A program made the position numbers and the translations under genes. From Amycolatopsis keratiniphila subsp. keratiniphila (GTDB lineage Bacteria > Actinomycetota > Actinomycetes > Mycobacteriales > Pseudonocardiaceae): DNA of 64,000 nt. The notes under the pieces were generated by a model. It was given only the letters and a program-made list of their open reading frames with translations, was not told where the DNA came from and did not search any database. The number at the start of each line of letters is the position of its first letter. The first letter of the stretch is position 1. Positions 21,328-29,585 of the stretch are shown here, piece after piece. Location: the NCBI RefSeq assembly GCF_001620365.2, contig NZ_LQMT02000010.1, positions 91,057 to 155,056 of the forward strand. The letters run 5' to 3'.

Positions 21328-22052
21328 CCACCGAACTGCCCGAGGAAAGCCAGGAGCACGGCCGGGTCTTCGACGTGGGCGTTGTGGCCCAGGCCGGGAA
21401 GTTCGACGGAAGCCTCGTTGAGCGCACGAAGCTGTTCGGGGCGGCTCATGGGGTCGTGCTCACCGGCGGCGAGGGCGACCGGGCAGCACGCCGCGCCGAG
21501 CAGTCCGGGCAGGTCGGGAGCGCCGACGGCGAACGCGCGGGGATCCAGGGCCAGCCGCCAGCCGCCCTCGGTTTCGACGATGCCGTCGGGGTCCGCTTCG
21601 GCCAAACCGGTCAACCCGGCGATCTTGAGGAAGGCTCGCTCGGCGTCCTCGCGGGCCGGGAACACCCTGGGCGGTTTCGCCGCCATGTCGGCGGCCTTCG
21701 CGAGGTCGGACTCGCTCCATTCGACCTTGACGCCCACCGCGAGCAGCCCGTCGACCCGGAGCCCGAACCACCCGCTGGCCAGCGCGAGCCCGACCACCCC
21801 GCCCAGGGAGTGGCCGATCACCAGCAGCGGACCGCGTTCCGGGAGCGCGTCGGCGACCGCCGCCGCCAGGCCGCCGAAGGAGTAATGCGTCGAGTGCGGT
21901 GAAGCCCCGTGCCCGGGGAGGTCGGGCGCCAGCCAGCGGTAGCCGGGTTGCAGCATCAGACCTTCCCAGACCGCGCCCGTCGCGCCGAGGCCGTGCAGCA
22001 GGAGCACGGCGGGGCCTTCGGTTCCGGCGGTACGCATCTTCAGCTTGTCCAC
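21324..22052 (-). CDS. Alpha/beta hydrolase
   Basis: A 242-residue cytosolic serine hydrolase of the esterase/lipase type. The oxyanion motif HGLGATGAVW, the nucleophile elbow GHSLGG and the catalytic histidine in GLGHNAHVEDP are visible. Start GTG 22052 with GAGGAAAG upstream. Its stop overlaps the stop of the MocR gene: the four bases CTAG at 21324-21327 serve both convergent genes. It is divergent from the P450 gene with 48 bases between, so the two may be co-regulated. Substrate unknown. Confidence 0.85.
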   Translation of the reverse strand: MDKLKMRTAGTEGPAVLLLHGLGATGAVWEGLMLQPGYRWLAPDLPGHGASPHSTHYSFGGLAAAVADALPERGPLLVIGHSLGGVVGLALASGWFGLRVDGLLAVGVKVEWSESDLAKAADMAAKPPRVFPAREDAERAFLKIAGLTGLAEADPDGIVETEGGWRLALDPRAFAVGAPDLPGLLGAACCPVALAAGEHDPMSRPEQLRALNEASVELPGLGHNAHVEDPAVLLAFLGQFGG

Positions 22053-22100
22053 CGGACGGATCTTTCCTCAGGTCCCGGTGCGCGGGCTAGTGTCGACGCC

Positions 22101-23351
22101 GTGATCACCGATCCGGACGTATACACCCGAGGCGTGCCGTACGAGCACCTCGCGGCGCTGCGCCGGGAGTCGCCGGTCGTGCGCGTGGACGATTTCTGGG
22201 CGGTGCTGCGGCATTCGGACGTCAAGCACGTGCTGAAGAACCCGAAGCAGTTCTCGTCGCACCTCGGCGGGACACAGATCCGGGATCCGGCGACCGAGCA
22301 GGACCTCGGTTACGTCCGCCGCATGATGCTCAACATGGATCCGCCCGAGCACGCCCGGCTGCGCGGCCTGCTCACCAAGGCGTTCACGCCGCGCGCGGTC
22401 GGCAGGCTGACCGAGCGGATCCAGGGCTGGGCAAGGGAACTGGTCGAGGGAGCCCGCAAGGACGGCGAGTGCGACTTCGCCACCCTCGCCGCGGATCTCC
22501 CGTTGCTGACGCTCGCCGAGGTCTTCGGGATCCCCGAACAGGACCGGCGGTTGATGTACGACTGGAGCAATCGCGTGATCGGCTACCAGGACGCCGACTA
22601 CGCGGTGAGCGCGACCGTCGAGGCGGACGACGTCACCGATCTCGCGCGGGCGGCGCTGGCGGTGCGGCCGGTTCCCGGGCCGGACGGCGCGATGCCCGAT
22701 CCGCGCACGCGGGCCGGGATGCCGGATCTCTACGCGTACGCCACCGCGCTCGGCGAGTACAAGCGGCGGCATCCCGGCGACGACGTGATGAGCAACCTGA
22801 TGGGTCACGTGGAAGACGGCGGACGGGTCTCGATCGCGGAGTTCGAGAACCTGTTCTGGCTGTTTTCCGTGGCGGGCAACGAAACCCTGCGCAACGGCAT
22901 CCCCGGCGGGATGTTGTCGTTGCTGTCGCATCCGGATCAGTACCGGCGCCTGCTGGCCGACCGTTCACTGCTTCCCGTTGCGGTGGAAGAGATGTTGCGC
23001 TTCTGGACGCCGGTCATGCACTTCCGCCGGACCGCGACCGAGGACGTCGTCCTGTCCGATGTGGACATCCGCGCGGGCGAGAAGGTGGTCGTCTGGTTCT
23101 CCGCCGCGAATCGCGACGAGTCCGTCTTCGAAGACCCGGACCGCTTCGACATCGGCCGCACGCCCAACGATCACCTGACCTTCGGGCACGGTCCGCATTT
23201 CTGCCTCGGCGCCCAGCTGGCGCGGGTGCAGCTGCGCGCGATGTTCGAAGCGGTCCTGGATCTGCTTGGCGAGGCCGAACTGGCCGGTGAGCCGGTGCGC
23301 TTGCGGTCGAACTTCCAGAACGGGCTGAAATCCCTGCCGATCCGCTGGTAG
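22101..23351 (+). CDS. Cytochrome P450
   Basis: A 416-residue soluble haem monooxygenase. Haem-binding loop FGHGPHFCLG with axial C368. The I-helix motif is AGNET, in place of the commoner AGxDT, as in actinobacterial CYP124/125/142-type enzymes that hydroxylate steroid or fatty-acid chains. K-helix ExxR in EEMLRF; substrate-side segment MNMDPPEHARLRGLL. I chose GTG 22101 (MITDPDVYTRGVPYEHLAALR), a typical P450 opening; ribosome site is weak. The frame is open further upstream but that part is not P450-like. No ferredoxin gene is adjacent. Substrate class is inferred from the I-helix only. Confidence 0.92.
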   Translation: MITDPDVYTRGVPYEHLAALRRESPVVRVDDFWAVLRHSDVKHVLKNPKQFSSHLGGTQIRDPATEQDLGYVRRMMLNMDPPEHARLRGLLTKAFTPRAVGRLTERIQGWARELVEGARKDGECDFATLAADLPLLTLAEVFGIPEQDRRLMYDWSNRVIGYQDADYAVSATVEADDVTDLARAALAVRPVPGPDGAMPDPRTRAGMPDLYAYATALGEYKRRHPGDDVMSNLMGHVEDGGRVSIAEFENLFWLFSVAGNETLRNGIPGGMLSLLSHPDQYRRLLADRSLLPVAVEEMLRFWTPVMHFRRTATEDVVLSDVDIRAGEKVVVWFSAANRDESVFEDPDRFDIGRTPNDHLTFGHGPHFCLGAQLARVQLRAMFEAVLDLLGEAELAGEPVRLRSNFQNGLKSLPIRW

Positions 23352-23352
23352 C

Positions 23353-23394
23353 GCGGTGCCCCTTCCCGCCCCCGAGCGCGGGAAGGGGCACCGC
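23353..23394. terminator. Bidirectional terminator hairpin
   Basis: A perfect 17-base stem (23353-23369 with 23378-23394, GCGGTGCCCCTTCCCGC on the left arm) and an eight-base loop between the convergent stops of the P450 and MFS genes. It can serve both strands. No T run. Confidence 0.75.
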
Positions 23395-23403
23395 ACCCCC
23401 TGG

Positions 23404-24861
23404 TCACTCGGCGGCGGCGTACTCCGGTTCGGCGATGGCGGAGCGGGCTTCGGCCTTACGCAGGCCGACGACTCCGGACAGCGCCACCAGGACACTGACC
23501 ACGGCGATGCCGGTGACGACGGTCAGCGCGGGCGCCAGACCGTTCAGCAGCGCGGCCGGACCGGTGGCGCCGCCCGAGTTGCCGGTCAGGACCGCGGTCA
23601 CCACGGCGAGCCCGATCGCGCCGCCGACCTGGATCGACGTGTTCAGCAGCCCGCCGGCGAGCCCCTGCTCGTCGTCGGAGATGCCGTTGGTCGCCTGGAT
23701 GTTCAGCGACGAGAAGGCCAGCATGAAGCCGATGCCCAGCAGGATCATGCTCGGCAGAACCGAACCTGCGTAGCTGGAGCTCTCGTCGATCCGCAGGAAC
23801 AGCGCGTACCCGATGACGTGGGCGACGACACCGGCGAGGATCGTGCGCGGGGTGCCGAGCCGGTCGATGAGCGGCTCGATCCGAGGCGAACCGAAGGCCA
23901 CGATCAGCGCGGCCGGCAGGAACCCGAGCGCGGTCTGCAGCGCGGACCAGTGCAGCACGTTCTGCAGGTACAGCATGACCACGAACTGGAAACCGATGTA
24001 GGCGCCGAAGAACGTCGCGCCACCGAGGTTGGCGCGGGCCAGTGGGCCGGAGCGCAGGATGCCGAGCCGGAGCAGCGGGTGCTTGCTGCGCTTCTCGATG
24101 AACACGAAGGTGGCGAGCAGGGCGAGCGCGAGGGCGAACGAGATCAGCGTCCGCGGCGCGGCCCAGCCGATCTCCGGCGCTTCGACCACGGCGAAGACCA
24201 GCAGGAGCGAACCGGCGGCACCGGTGATCGCGCCCGGGAAGTCGTAGCCCCCGCCCGTCTGCGGCTCGTAGGACGGGATCAGCTTGATCGCGGCGACCAG
24301 CGCGGCGATCGCGATCGGCACCGGCAGCAAGAACGTCCAGCGCCAGCCCACCTCGGTGAGCAGACCGGAGAAGACGAGGCCCGCGGAGTAACCGCTGGCA
24401 CCGAAGACGGCGAAGATGCTGATCGCCCGGTTGCGGGCAGGACCTTCGTGGAAGGTCGTGGTGATGATGGACAACGCGGCCGGTGCGGTGAACGCGGCGG
24501 CCAAGCCCTTGATGAAGCGGGTGGCGATCAGCAGCGCGCCGTCGTCGACGAGGCCGCCGAGCAGGGAGGCGAGCGCGAAGACCGCGACGGCGACGAGGAA
24601 GACCCGGCGCCTGCCGAGCAGGTCGGCGGTGCGGCCGCCGAGAAGCAGCAGGCCGCCGTACCCGAGCACGTAGGCGCTGATGATCCACTGCAGGGCACCG
24701 GTGGAGAGGCCGATGTCGGCCTGGATGGACGGGAGGGCGACGGCGACCATCGACACGTCGAGCGCGTCGAGACCGACGACAACGGACACAGTGAGCAGGA
24801 CACCCCAGAGGCGCGCGTCCCACCTTGTCGAGCTGGTGGACAGCTGCACGGAAGAACTCAT
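23404..24861 (-). CDS. MFS drug-efflux transporter, DHA2 type
   Basis: A 485-residue membrane protein predicted to have 14 membrane helices and to export drugs or metabolites against protons. The segment GLDALDVSMVAVALPSIQAD and the loop GGRTADLLGRRRVFL (motif A) are typical of the EmrB/QacA group. ATG at 24861. It is divergent from a MarR-type repressor gene, with an AT-rich spacer full of ATGCA/TGCAT half-sites between them. That is the classical layout of a ligand-induced efflux pump and its repressor. Substrate unknown. Confidence 0.9.
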   Translation of the reverse strand: MSSSVQLSTSSTRWDARLWGVLLTVSVVVGLDALDVSMVAVALPSIQADIGLSTGALQWIISAYVLGYGGLLLLGGRTADLLGRRRVFLVAVAVFALASLLGGLVDDGALLIATRFIKGLAAAFTAPAALSIITTTFHEGPARNRAISIFAVFGASGYSAGLVFSGLLTEVGWRWTFLLPVPIAIAALVAAIKLIPSYEPQTGGGYDFPGAITGAAGSLLLVFAVVEAPEIGWAAPRTLISFALALALLATFVFIEKRSKHPLLRLGILRSGPLARANLGGATFFGAYIGFQFVVMLYLQNVLHWSALQTALGFLPAALIVAFGSPRIEPLIDRLGTPRTILAGVVAHVIGYALFLRIDESSSYAGSVLPSMILLGIGFMLAFSSLNIQATNGISDDEQGLAGGLLNTSIQVGGAIGLAVVTAVLTGNSGGATGPAALLNGLAPALTVVTGIAVVSVLVALSGVVGLRKAEARSAIAEPEYAAAE

Positions 24862-24872
24862 GATCCGTACAG

Positions 24873-24935
24873 TACATGCACACGCATCTAATGCAAGTGC
24901 ATTTAATGACTTTGCATAAAATTCATGTGCATGCT
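24873..24935. promoter_or_regulatory. Candidate MarR operator region
   Basis: An unusually AT-rich stretch in the 86-base divergent spacer. It contains a perfect ATGCA-AG-TGCAT palindrome (24891-24902) and further half-sites: CATGCA at 24875, TTGCAT at 24912 and ATGTGCAT at 24925. The spacing suits one or more MarR dimers covering both promoters. Confidence 0.55.
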
Positions 24936-24947
24936 ATCTTGGGCCGC

Positions 24948-25334
24948 GTGAGCGACGTCGCCGAAGAAGACCTGCTGCGGGAGTGGCACGACCTGTCCGC
25001 CCGCCATGCGGCGGTCTTCGGTCGGCTGGAGTGCCGCCTTCAGGAACGCCACGGGCTCGGTGTCACCGAGTTCGAAGCCCTCGAACGCCTGGTCACCTGC
25101 GTGGTCGGCAAATGCCGCGCGGCCGACCTGACCGAGGTCGTGCACCTGAGCCAGAGCGCCACTTCACGGCTCGTCGCCCGTCTCGAGCGCGAGGGCCTCG
25201 TCCAGCGCGCGCTCTGCGAATCGGACCGGCGCGGGATCTTCGTCGTCGTGACCGACGAGGGGCGTCGCCGCTACGAAGAGGCGAAGCCGACGCACCGGGC
25301 GACGCTCGAAGAGACCCTCACCGTCGACGCCTGA
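24948..25334 (+). CDS. MarR-family transcriptional repressor
   Basis: A 128-residue winged-helix regulator: VTEFEALERLV, the recognition helix region DLTEVVHLSQSATSRLVARLEREGLV, and the wing CESDRRGIFVVVTDEGRRRYEEA, ending RATLEETL. I chose GTG 24948 (MSDVAEEDLLREW); the open frame upstream runs through the operator region and is not protein-like. It is divergent from the MFS exporter and probably represses it and itself. A Cys-x-x-x-x-Cys pair (CVVGKC) between the helices might respond to oxidation, which is inference. Confidence 0.88.
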   Translation: MSDVAEEDLLREWHDLSARHAAVFGRLECRLQERHGLGVTEFEALERLVTCVVGKCRAADLTEVVHLSQSATSRLVARLEREGLVQRALCESDRRGIFVVVTDEGRRRYEEAKPTHRATLEETLTVDA

Positions 25335-25389
25335 CTCCTCGTGGTGGCGTGTCGCCAGAGCGGCACCGAGCCCGGCCACAGCCGACGTC

Positions 25390-25436
25390 GCGAAAGCCAC
25401 TTTCGCAACGTTGAAGGTTGCGAAAGTGGCTTTCGC
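25390..25436. repeat. 20-bp inverted repeat with self-palindromic arms
   Basis: Arms 25390-25409 and 25417-25436 are perfect reverse complements around GTTGAAG. Each arm also folds on itself: GCGAAAG-CCA-CTTTCGC. It lies between the convergent stops of the marR and F420-oxidoreductase genes. It can end transcription from either side or form a cruciform. Confidence 0.85.
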
Positions 25437-25501
25437 AACCCCGCAGCGATGGCCGAGCCCTACCGACCTAACCGTCCTTGCTACTCACGAGGCGATCGCG
25501 G

Positions 25502-26398
25502 TCAGCCTCGGGCCAGCTCCTCGCGCACCGCGGGGACGACCTCGTTCCCCCAGCGGCCGAGCGCGCTGTCGGTGGAGGTTCCGTCCTCGACCGGGAAGTA
25601 GATGAACCCCGCCGCGCCGTGGTCGCGCACCGCCGACACCAGTTCCCCGACCCACTGCTCCGGTGAACCACCGATCCAGCGCCCGTCGGCGTCACGCGGG
25701 GACGCCACCGGGTTTTCCGTTATGCGGCCGGGGAAGTTGTAGATGGTCGCGATCTCACCGGGGTCCCGGCCGGCGTCGACGGCCGCCTGGTCGATCACCG
25801 GACGCGACTCGGCGAACCGAGGGCTGAGCCAGTCGGCGGCATGCCCCGGGATCCAGCCGTCGGCCAGTTTTCCGGTCACCGCGAGGGATTTGGGCCCGAC
25901 CGCGCCCGTCCAGACCGGCGGCGCGGCCGCGGCCGCCGGCACCAGGCCGTCGACGGAGTAGAACTCACCCTCGAACGTCACCGGCGCCCCGCCTCCGGAA
26001 AGCGCCTTGACCAGGGTGATCGCCTCGCCCATCGCCCGGACCGCTTCGGCGGGCGTGCGGTGCTCCACCCCGAGTTTGGCGATCTCCTTCCAAAGCCCGC
26101 CCGCACCGATCCCCAACGCGACACGACCGCCCGACAACGCCGAAAGCGACGTGATCGTCCTCGCCAGCATCGGCGCGGGACGGCTCGGCAGGTTGGTGAC
26201 GTTGACGGCGGCTGTCACGCGCGAAGTCCTGCCGAGGATCACGCCCAACGCCGCGTAGGCGTCCAGCCGGTCGGCGAAGTACGGATGATCGGACAAGCTG
26301 ACGAGGTCGAGTCCCGCGCGGTCGGCCTGCTCGGCGTGCCGCAGAAGCTCGTCGACCTCGCCGACGCCGGTTTCGAGGCCGAATCCGAACAGTGCCAT
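25502..26398 (-). CDS. LLM-class F420-dependent oxidoreductase
   Basis: A 298-residue TIM-barrel luciferase-like protein, most likely using coenzyme F420, common in actinobacteria. Visible: GFGLETGVGEVDELLRHAEQAD, TNLPSRPAPMLARTI, LSGGRVALGIGAGGLWKEI, GGAPVTFEGEFYSVDGLVP and WTGAVGPKSLAVTGKLADGW. I chose ATG 26398 because GGAG lies five bases upstream; a GTG two codons earlier overlaps the ribosome site. Substrate unknown. An AT-rich upstream segment looks like an operator. Confidence 0.87.
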   Translation of the reverse strand: MALFGFGLETGVGEVDELLRHAEQADRAGLDLVSLSDHPYFADRLDAYAALGVILGRTSRVTAAVNVTNLPSRPAPMLARTITSLSALSGGRVALGIGAGGLWKEIAKLGVEHRTPAEAVRAMGEAITLVKALSGGGAPVTFEGEFYSVDGLVPAAAAAPPVWTGAVGPKSLAVTGKLADGWIPGHAADWLSPRFAESRPVIDQAAVDAGRDPGEIATIYNFPGRITENPVASPRDADGRWIGGSPEQWVGELVSAVRDHGAAGFIYFPVEDGTSTDSALGRWGNEVVPAVREELARG

Positions 26399-26411
26399 CG
26401 CCACTCCTTAA

Positions 26412-26442
26412 GTTCGTAGTACGCACTATTTGTATCACGAAC
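26412..26442. promoter_or_regulatory. Operator-like inverted repeat upstream of the oxidoreductase
   Basis: GTTCGT (26412) and ACGAAC (26437) form the ends of a dyad in an AT-rich patch of otherwise GC-rich DNA, with an inner TAGT-ACGC-ACTA palindrome. The position, just upstream of the oxidoreductase start, suits a repressor. No regulator gene adjoins it. Confidence 0.35.
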
Positions 26443-26615
26443 TAGTTGTTGCCCGCATCGGGCAGTCGTCCGTCGTGTCGGCGGCGTCGCGGCGCTCGTC
26501 AGGCGCCCGAACCCGTCCGATGTGAACCGAACTGTTCTTCCCCGCGTCGGTCTGCGGTCATCTCGGCGGTGTTCGGTGTCGGAGAGCGATCCGCCGAGCG
26601 CCGAGGAGACCACCG

Positions 26616-28151
26616 ATGCCCGTGAACCGCCGGGACCTGTTGCGAGGCGCCGCCACCGCCGGTGCGCTGGGGCTGGCCTGGCCGTTGAGTTCGCGGATGA
26701 CGGTCGCGCAGGCCGAGGAGGCCGCCGTCGCGCTGGGCGCGACCTGGGACGAGGCGCCGTTCACGCTCGGCGTCGCGTCCGGCGACCCGGTGCCGTACGG
26801 CGTGGCGCTCTGGACCAGGCTCGCGCCGAAGCCGATGGAGTTCGAGCAGCCGCTGGACGACACCGTCGAGGTCGGCTGGGAGGTGGCGACCGACCGCGGG
26901 TTCCGCCGCCGCGTGGCGCGCGGGACGACGGCCGCCACCGCCGGGCTCGGGCACAGCGTGCACGTCCCGGTGTCCGGGCTGGAGCCGGGCGCGCAGTACT
27001 ACTACCGCTTCCACGCGCTCGGCAAGGTCAGCCGGGTCGGCCGCACCCGCACCGCGCCGGTCGGGCCGGTCCGGCGGGTGCGGTTCGCCTCGGCGAACTG
27101 CCAGGCGTTCCACGACGGGTTCTACGCGGCGCACGCCGGGATCGCGCGGGAGGACCTCGATTTCGTCGTCCACCTCGGTGACTACGTCTACGAGCACGGT
27201 CAGGTCGGCGGCAACCCGCTGCGCGACCACGAAGGTCCCGAGGTGCTGACCCTGCCGGCGTACCGGCGGCGGCACGCGCTCTACAAATCCGACCCCTCGC
27301 TGCGGGACGCCCACGCGGCCCATCCCTGGTTCATCACCTGGGACGATCACGAGGTCGTCAACGACTACAGCGGCACCACCCCATCGCTGCGGGCGCGGCG
27401 CTCGGCGGCGTACCAGGCCTGGTTCGAGCACATGCCGGTGCGCCCGGACCACCCCTCGACGCCGAGGATCCACCGGCAGCGCCGCTGGGGCGACCTCCTC
27501 GATCTGTCCATTTTGGACTTGCGACAATACCGGTCGGCACAGAACCTGCCCGACGGCACGATCCTCGGCGCGGACCAGAAGGCGTGGCTCAAGGACCAGG
27601 TGACCGGCGCGGGCGAGGCCTGGCACTGCTGGGTGAACTCGATCATGCTGAGCCAGCTGGCGAAGCCCGGCGGCGGCTACATGTTCACGGACCAGTGGGA
27701 CGGCTTCCTCGCCGAACGCAAAGAGGTGCTGACCCACGTGGCACAGAGCGGCCTCGAAGATCTCGTGGTGATCACCGGCGACTGGCATTCCGCGTTCGTC
27801 GACGACATCCGCCCGGACTTCGCGGACCCCGCCACCCCGGTGATCGGCACGGAGTTCACCGCGCATTCGATCAGCTCCGGCGCCTACTCCCCCGAGTGGA
27901 ACGCCACGAACGGGCCGAAGATGGGCGCGGCGAACCCGCACCTCAAGTACTTCGAAGGCGACCGGTACGGCTACGACGTCTACGAGGTCACCCCACGCCG
28001 CTGGAGCACGCACATGCGGGTGATCGGCGACCGGCGCGACCCGCGTTCCCCGGTGAGCACCCTGACGACGTTCCACGTCGACCGCGGCAGGCCCGGGTCC
28101 TATGAGGACCGCTCCACCAGCACGTCCCCGGCGCAGTACCGGCGACGCTAG
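26616..28151 (+). CDS. phoD: PhoD-type alkaline phosphatase, Tat-exported
   Basis: A 511-residue exported phosphodiesterase/phosphatase for scavenging phosphate. ATG 26616 with GAGGAG upstream. A twin-arginine signal (VNRRDLLRGAATAGALG) is followed by a fibronectin-like N-terminal domain (FTLGVASGDPVPYGVALWTRL). The metal-dependent catalytic domain has FVVHLGDYVYEHG, WDDHEVVNDY and VITGDWHSAFVDD, which supply the calcium and iron ligands. Complete and of normal length. It is probably under phosphate control, but no clear PHO box was seen. Confidence 0.93.
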   Translation: MPVNRRDLLRGAATAGALGLAWPLSSRMTVAQAEEAAVALGATWDEAPFTLGVASGDPVPYGVALWTRLAPKPMEFEQPLDDTVEVGWEVATDRGFRRRVARGTTAATAGLGHSVHVPVSGLEPGAQYYYRFHALGKVSRVGRTRTAPVGPVRRVRFASANCQAFHDGFYAAHAGIAREDLDFVVHLGDYVYEHGQVGGNPLRDHEGPEVLTLPAYRRRHALYKSDPSLRDAHAAHPWFITWDDHEVVNDYSGTTPSLRARRSAAYQAWFEHMPVRPDHPSTPRIHRQRRWGDLLDLSILDLRQYRSAQNLPDGTILGADQKAWLKDQVTGAGEAWHCWVNSIMLSQLAKPGGGYMFTDQWDGFLAERKEVLTHVAQSGLEDLVVITGDWHSAFVDDIRPDFADPATPVIGTEFTAHSISSGAYSPEWNATNGPKMGAANPHLKYFEGDRYGYDVYEVTPRRWSTHMRVIGDRRDPRSPVSTLTTFHVDRGRPGSYEDRSTSTSPAQYRRR

Positions 28152-28314
28152 GCCAAAAGGGGAGCCGGGAACTCAGAAGAGGGGCGGGCGACGCCCTTTC
28201 GGAGCAGCGCGGTTCACCGCACGCGTTCTCGTTTCACCTGCCCGATGAATTCACGACAATTCTTCCGTGCAGCTAATCTGGCCTTTCCACTGGGCACCAG
28301 ACGCGGGAGAAACA

Positions 28315-28656
28315 ATGAAGAAGAAAATCGCCGCTTTAGCCATGGCCGCCTTTTCGGCGGCCGGATTCCTGGCCGCCTCGCCGGCCGCCGCGGCGACCGA
28401 AGGCCAGTTCCCGCCCTACGGATGCGACAGCAATCGCTACGGAATCCTCTTCGGCGAGGGCATTTCGATGACCTGCTTCTCCCTGCCGAGACACTCGGAA
28501 ACGTACCGGGTGGTCGCCCACTGCGCGTCCGGATCCTCCTTTTGGTACACCGTCGGACATTGGGTACCGATCGGTTTCGGCCCGTCGACCGCGGAATGTC
28601 ACGGCGCCCTGCTTTCGAGCGCCTACGTGGCCGGATATCACGTAGACGACTTCTAA
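28315..28656 (+). CDS. Small secreted protein, unknown
   Basis: A 113-residue protein starting at ATG 28315 with GGGAGA upstream. A clear signal peptide (MKKKIAALAMAAFSAAGFLA...AAAAT) leads to a mature domain of about 85 residues with four cysteines (GCDSNRYG, MTCFSLP, AHCASG, AECHGAL) that could form two disulfides, and many aromatic residues. No family recognised. It stands alone between phoD and a convergent hydrolase. Confidence 0.72.
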   Translation: MKKKIAALAMAAFSAAGFLAASPAAAATEGQFPPYGCDSNRYGILFGEGISMTCFSLPRHSETYRVVAHCASGSSFWYTVGHWVPIGFGPSTAECHGALLSSAYVAGYHVDDF

Positions 28657-28693
28657 TATCCGAATGAAACGATGTTGATCTTGGCGGCGCCTT

Positions 28694-29557
28694 TCAGCGT
28701 CCGCTCCCGGCTGGTCCCCACCGGCCCACTTCCGCGGTGAGCCACCGGTGCAGGGAGAAGGCCAGTTCGACCGGCGCGTCGTACTGGATCAAATGCCCCG
28801 CGCCGGGAATGACGTCGAGGAGGGCACCCGGAATCGCGCCGGCGAGCTGTTCCGCGCGATCCACCGGGATCCACGTGTCGTCCGCTCCCCAGATCACCTT
28901 CACCGGCAACGCCAGTTCCGGATAGCGGTCCTGGATCTCGTCGGTGTACCGGACGTCCGCTTCGGCGATCTGCCGGTAGAAGGCGCGTTGGCCCTCCTCG
29001 TCCAGCCAAGGCCCGGTCAGCGTGGCCAGTTGCGCGTCGGTGAGACCACGATGGGAGGCCGTCCCGATGTAGGACTCGAGCGCACCCTTGTGCACCGTCG
29101 GAGGCTGCGCCTGGAAAACCTCGGCGTTCTCGGCGACGAGCCGGAAGAACTCGGACCCCCACGGCCGCAGCGCGACGACGTCCACCAGCGCGAGCGAGGC
29201 GTATTCCGCACCGTGCAACAGATTCGCGCGCAACGAAACGGCTCCGCCGTAGTCGTGGGCGATCACGTGCGGGGCGGTCAGCCCCCAATACGTGAGCAGG
29301 TCGGCGAAAAGCTCGCCCTGCGTGCCGAGATCGACGGCGTGGCCGGGATCCTTCGACGAACCGCCGTATCCGGGCATGTCCCAGACGTGGACGGCGAACT
29401 CCTCGCTGAGCGCTCGCGCGAAAGGCGCCCACAGTTGTGCCGACCACGGTGTCCCGTGGCACAGCACGACCGGGGCGCCTTCGCCGAGGCGCTCCCACGC
29501 CACCGAACGGCCACGCCACTCGAACGTCCGCGACAACTCCAGCTCGCCGAAACCCAT
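28694..29557 (-). CDS. Alpha/beta hydrolase, haloalkane dehalogenase/epoxide hydrolase type
   Basis: A 287-residue hydrolase whose nucleophile elbow is AHDYGGAV. The nucleophile is thus aspartate rather than serine, as in haloalkane dehalogenases and epoxide hydrolases. The oxyanion motif is HGTPWSAQLW, the loop WDMPGYGGSSKDPG, the late acid lies in IWGADDTWIPVDRAEQ and the histidine in PGAGHLIQYDAP. It may cleave epoxides, haloalkanes or fluoro/haloacids; sequence alone does not decide. Its start is 28 bases from the stop of the GAF-ANTAR gene upstream, so the two may be co-transcribed. Confidence 0.83.
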   Translation of the reverse strand: MGFGELELSRTFEWRGRSVAWERLGEGAPVVLCHGTPWSAQLWAPFARALSEEFAVHVWDMPGYGGSSKDPGHAVDLGTQGELFADLLTYWGLTAPHVIAHDYGGAVSLRANLLHGAEYASLALVDVVALRPWGSEFFRLVAENAEVFQAQPPTVHKGALESYIGTASHRGLTDAQLATLTGPWLDEEGQRAFYRQIAEADVRYTDEIQDRYPELALPVKVIWGADDTWIPVDRAEQLAGAIPGALLDVIPGAGHLIQYDAPVELAFSLHRWLTAEVGRWGPAGSGR

Positions 29558-29585
29558 GATCGCGATGGTAGTGGCGGCCGCCCGG

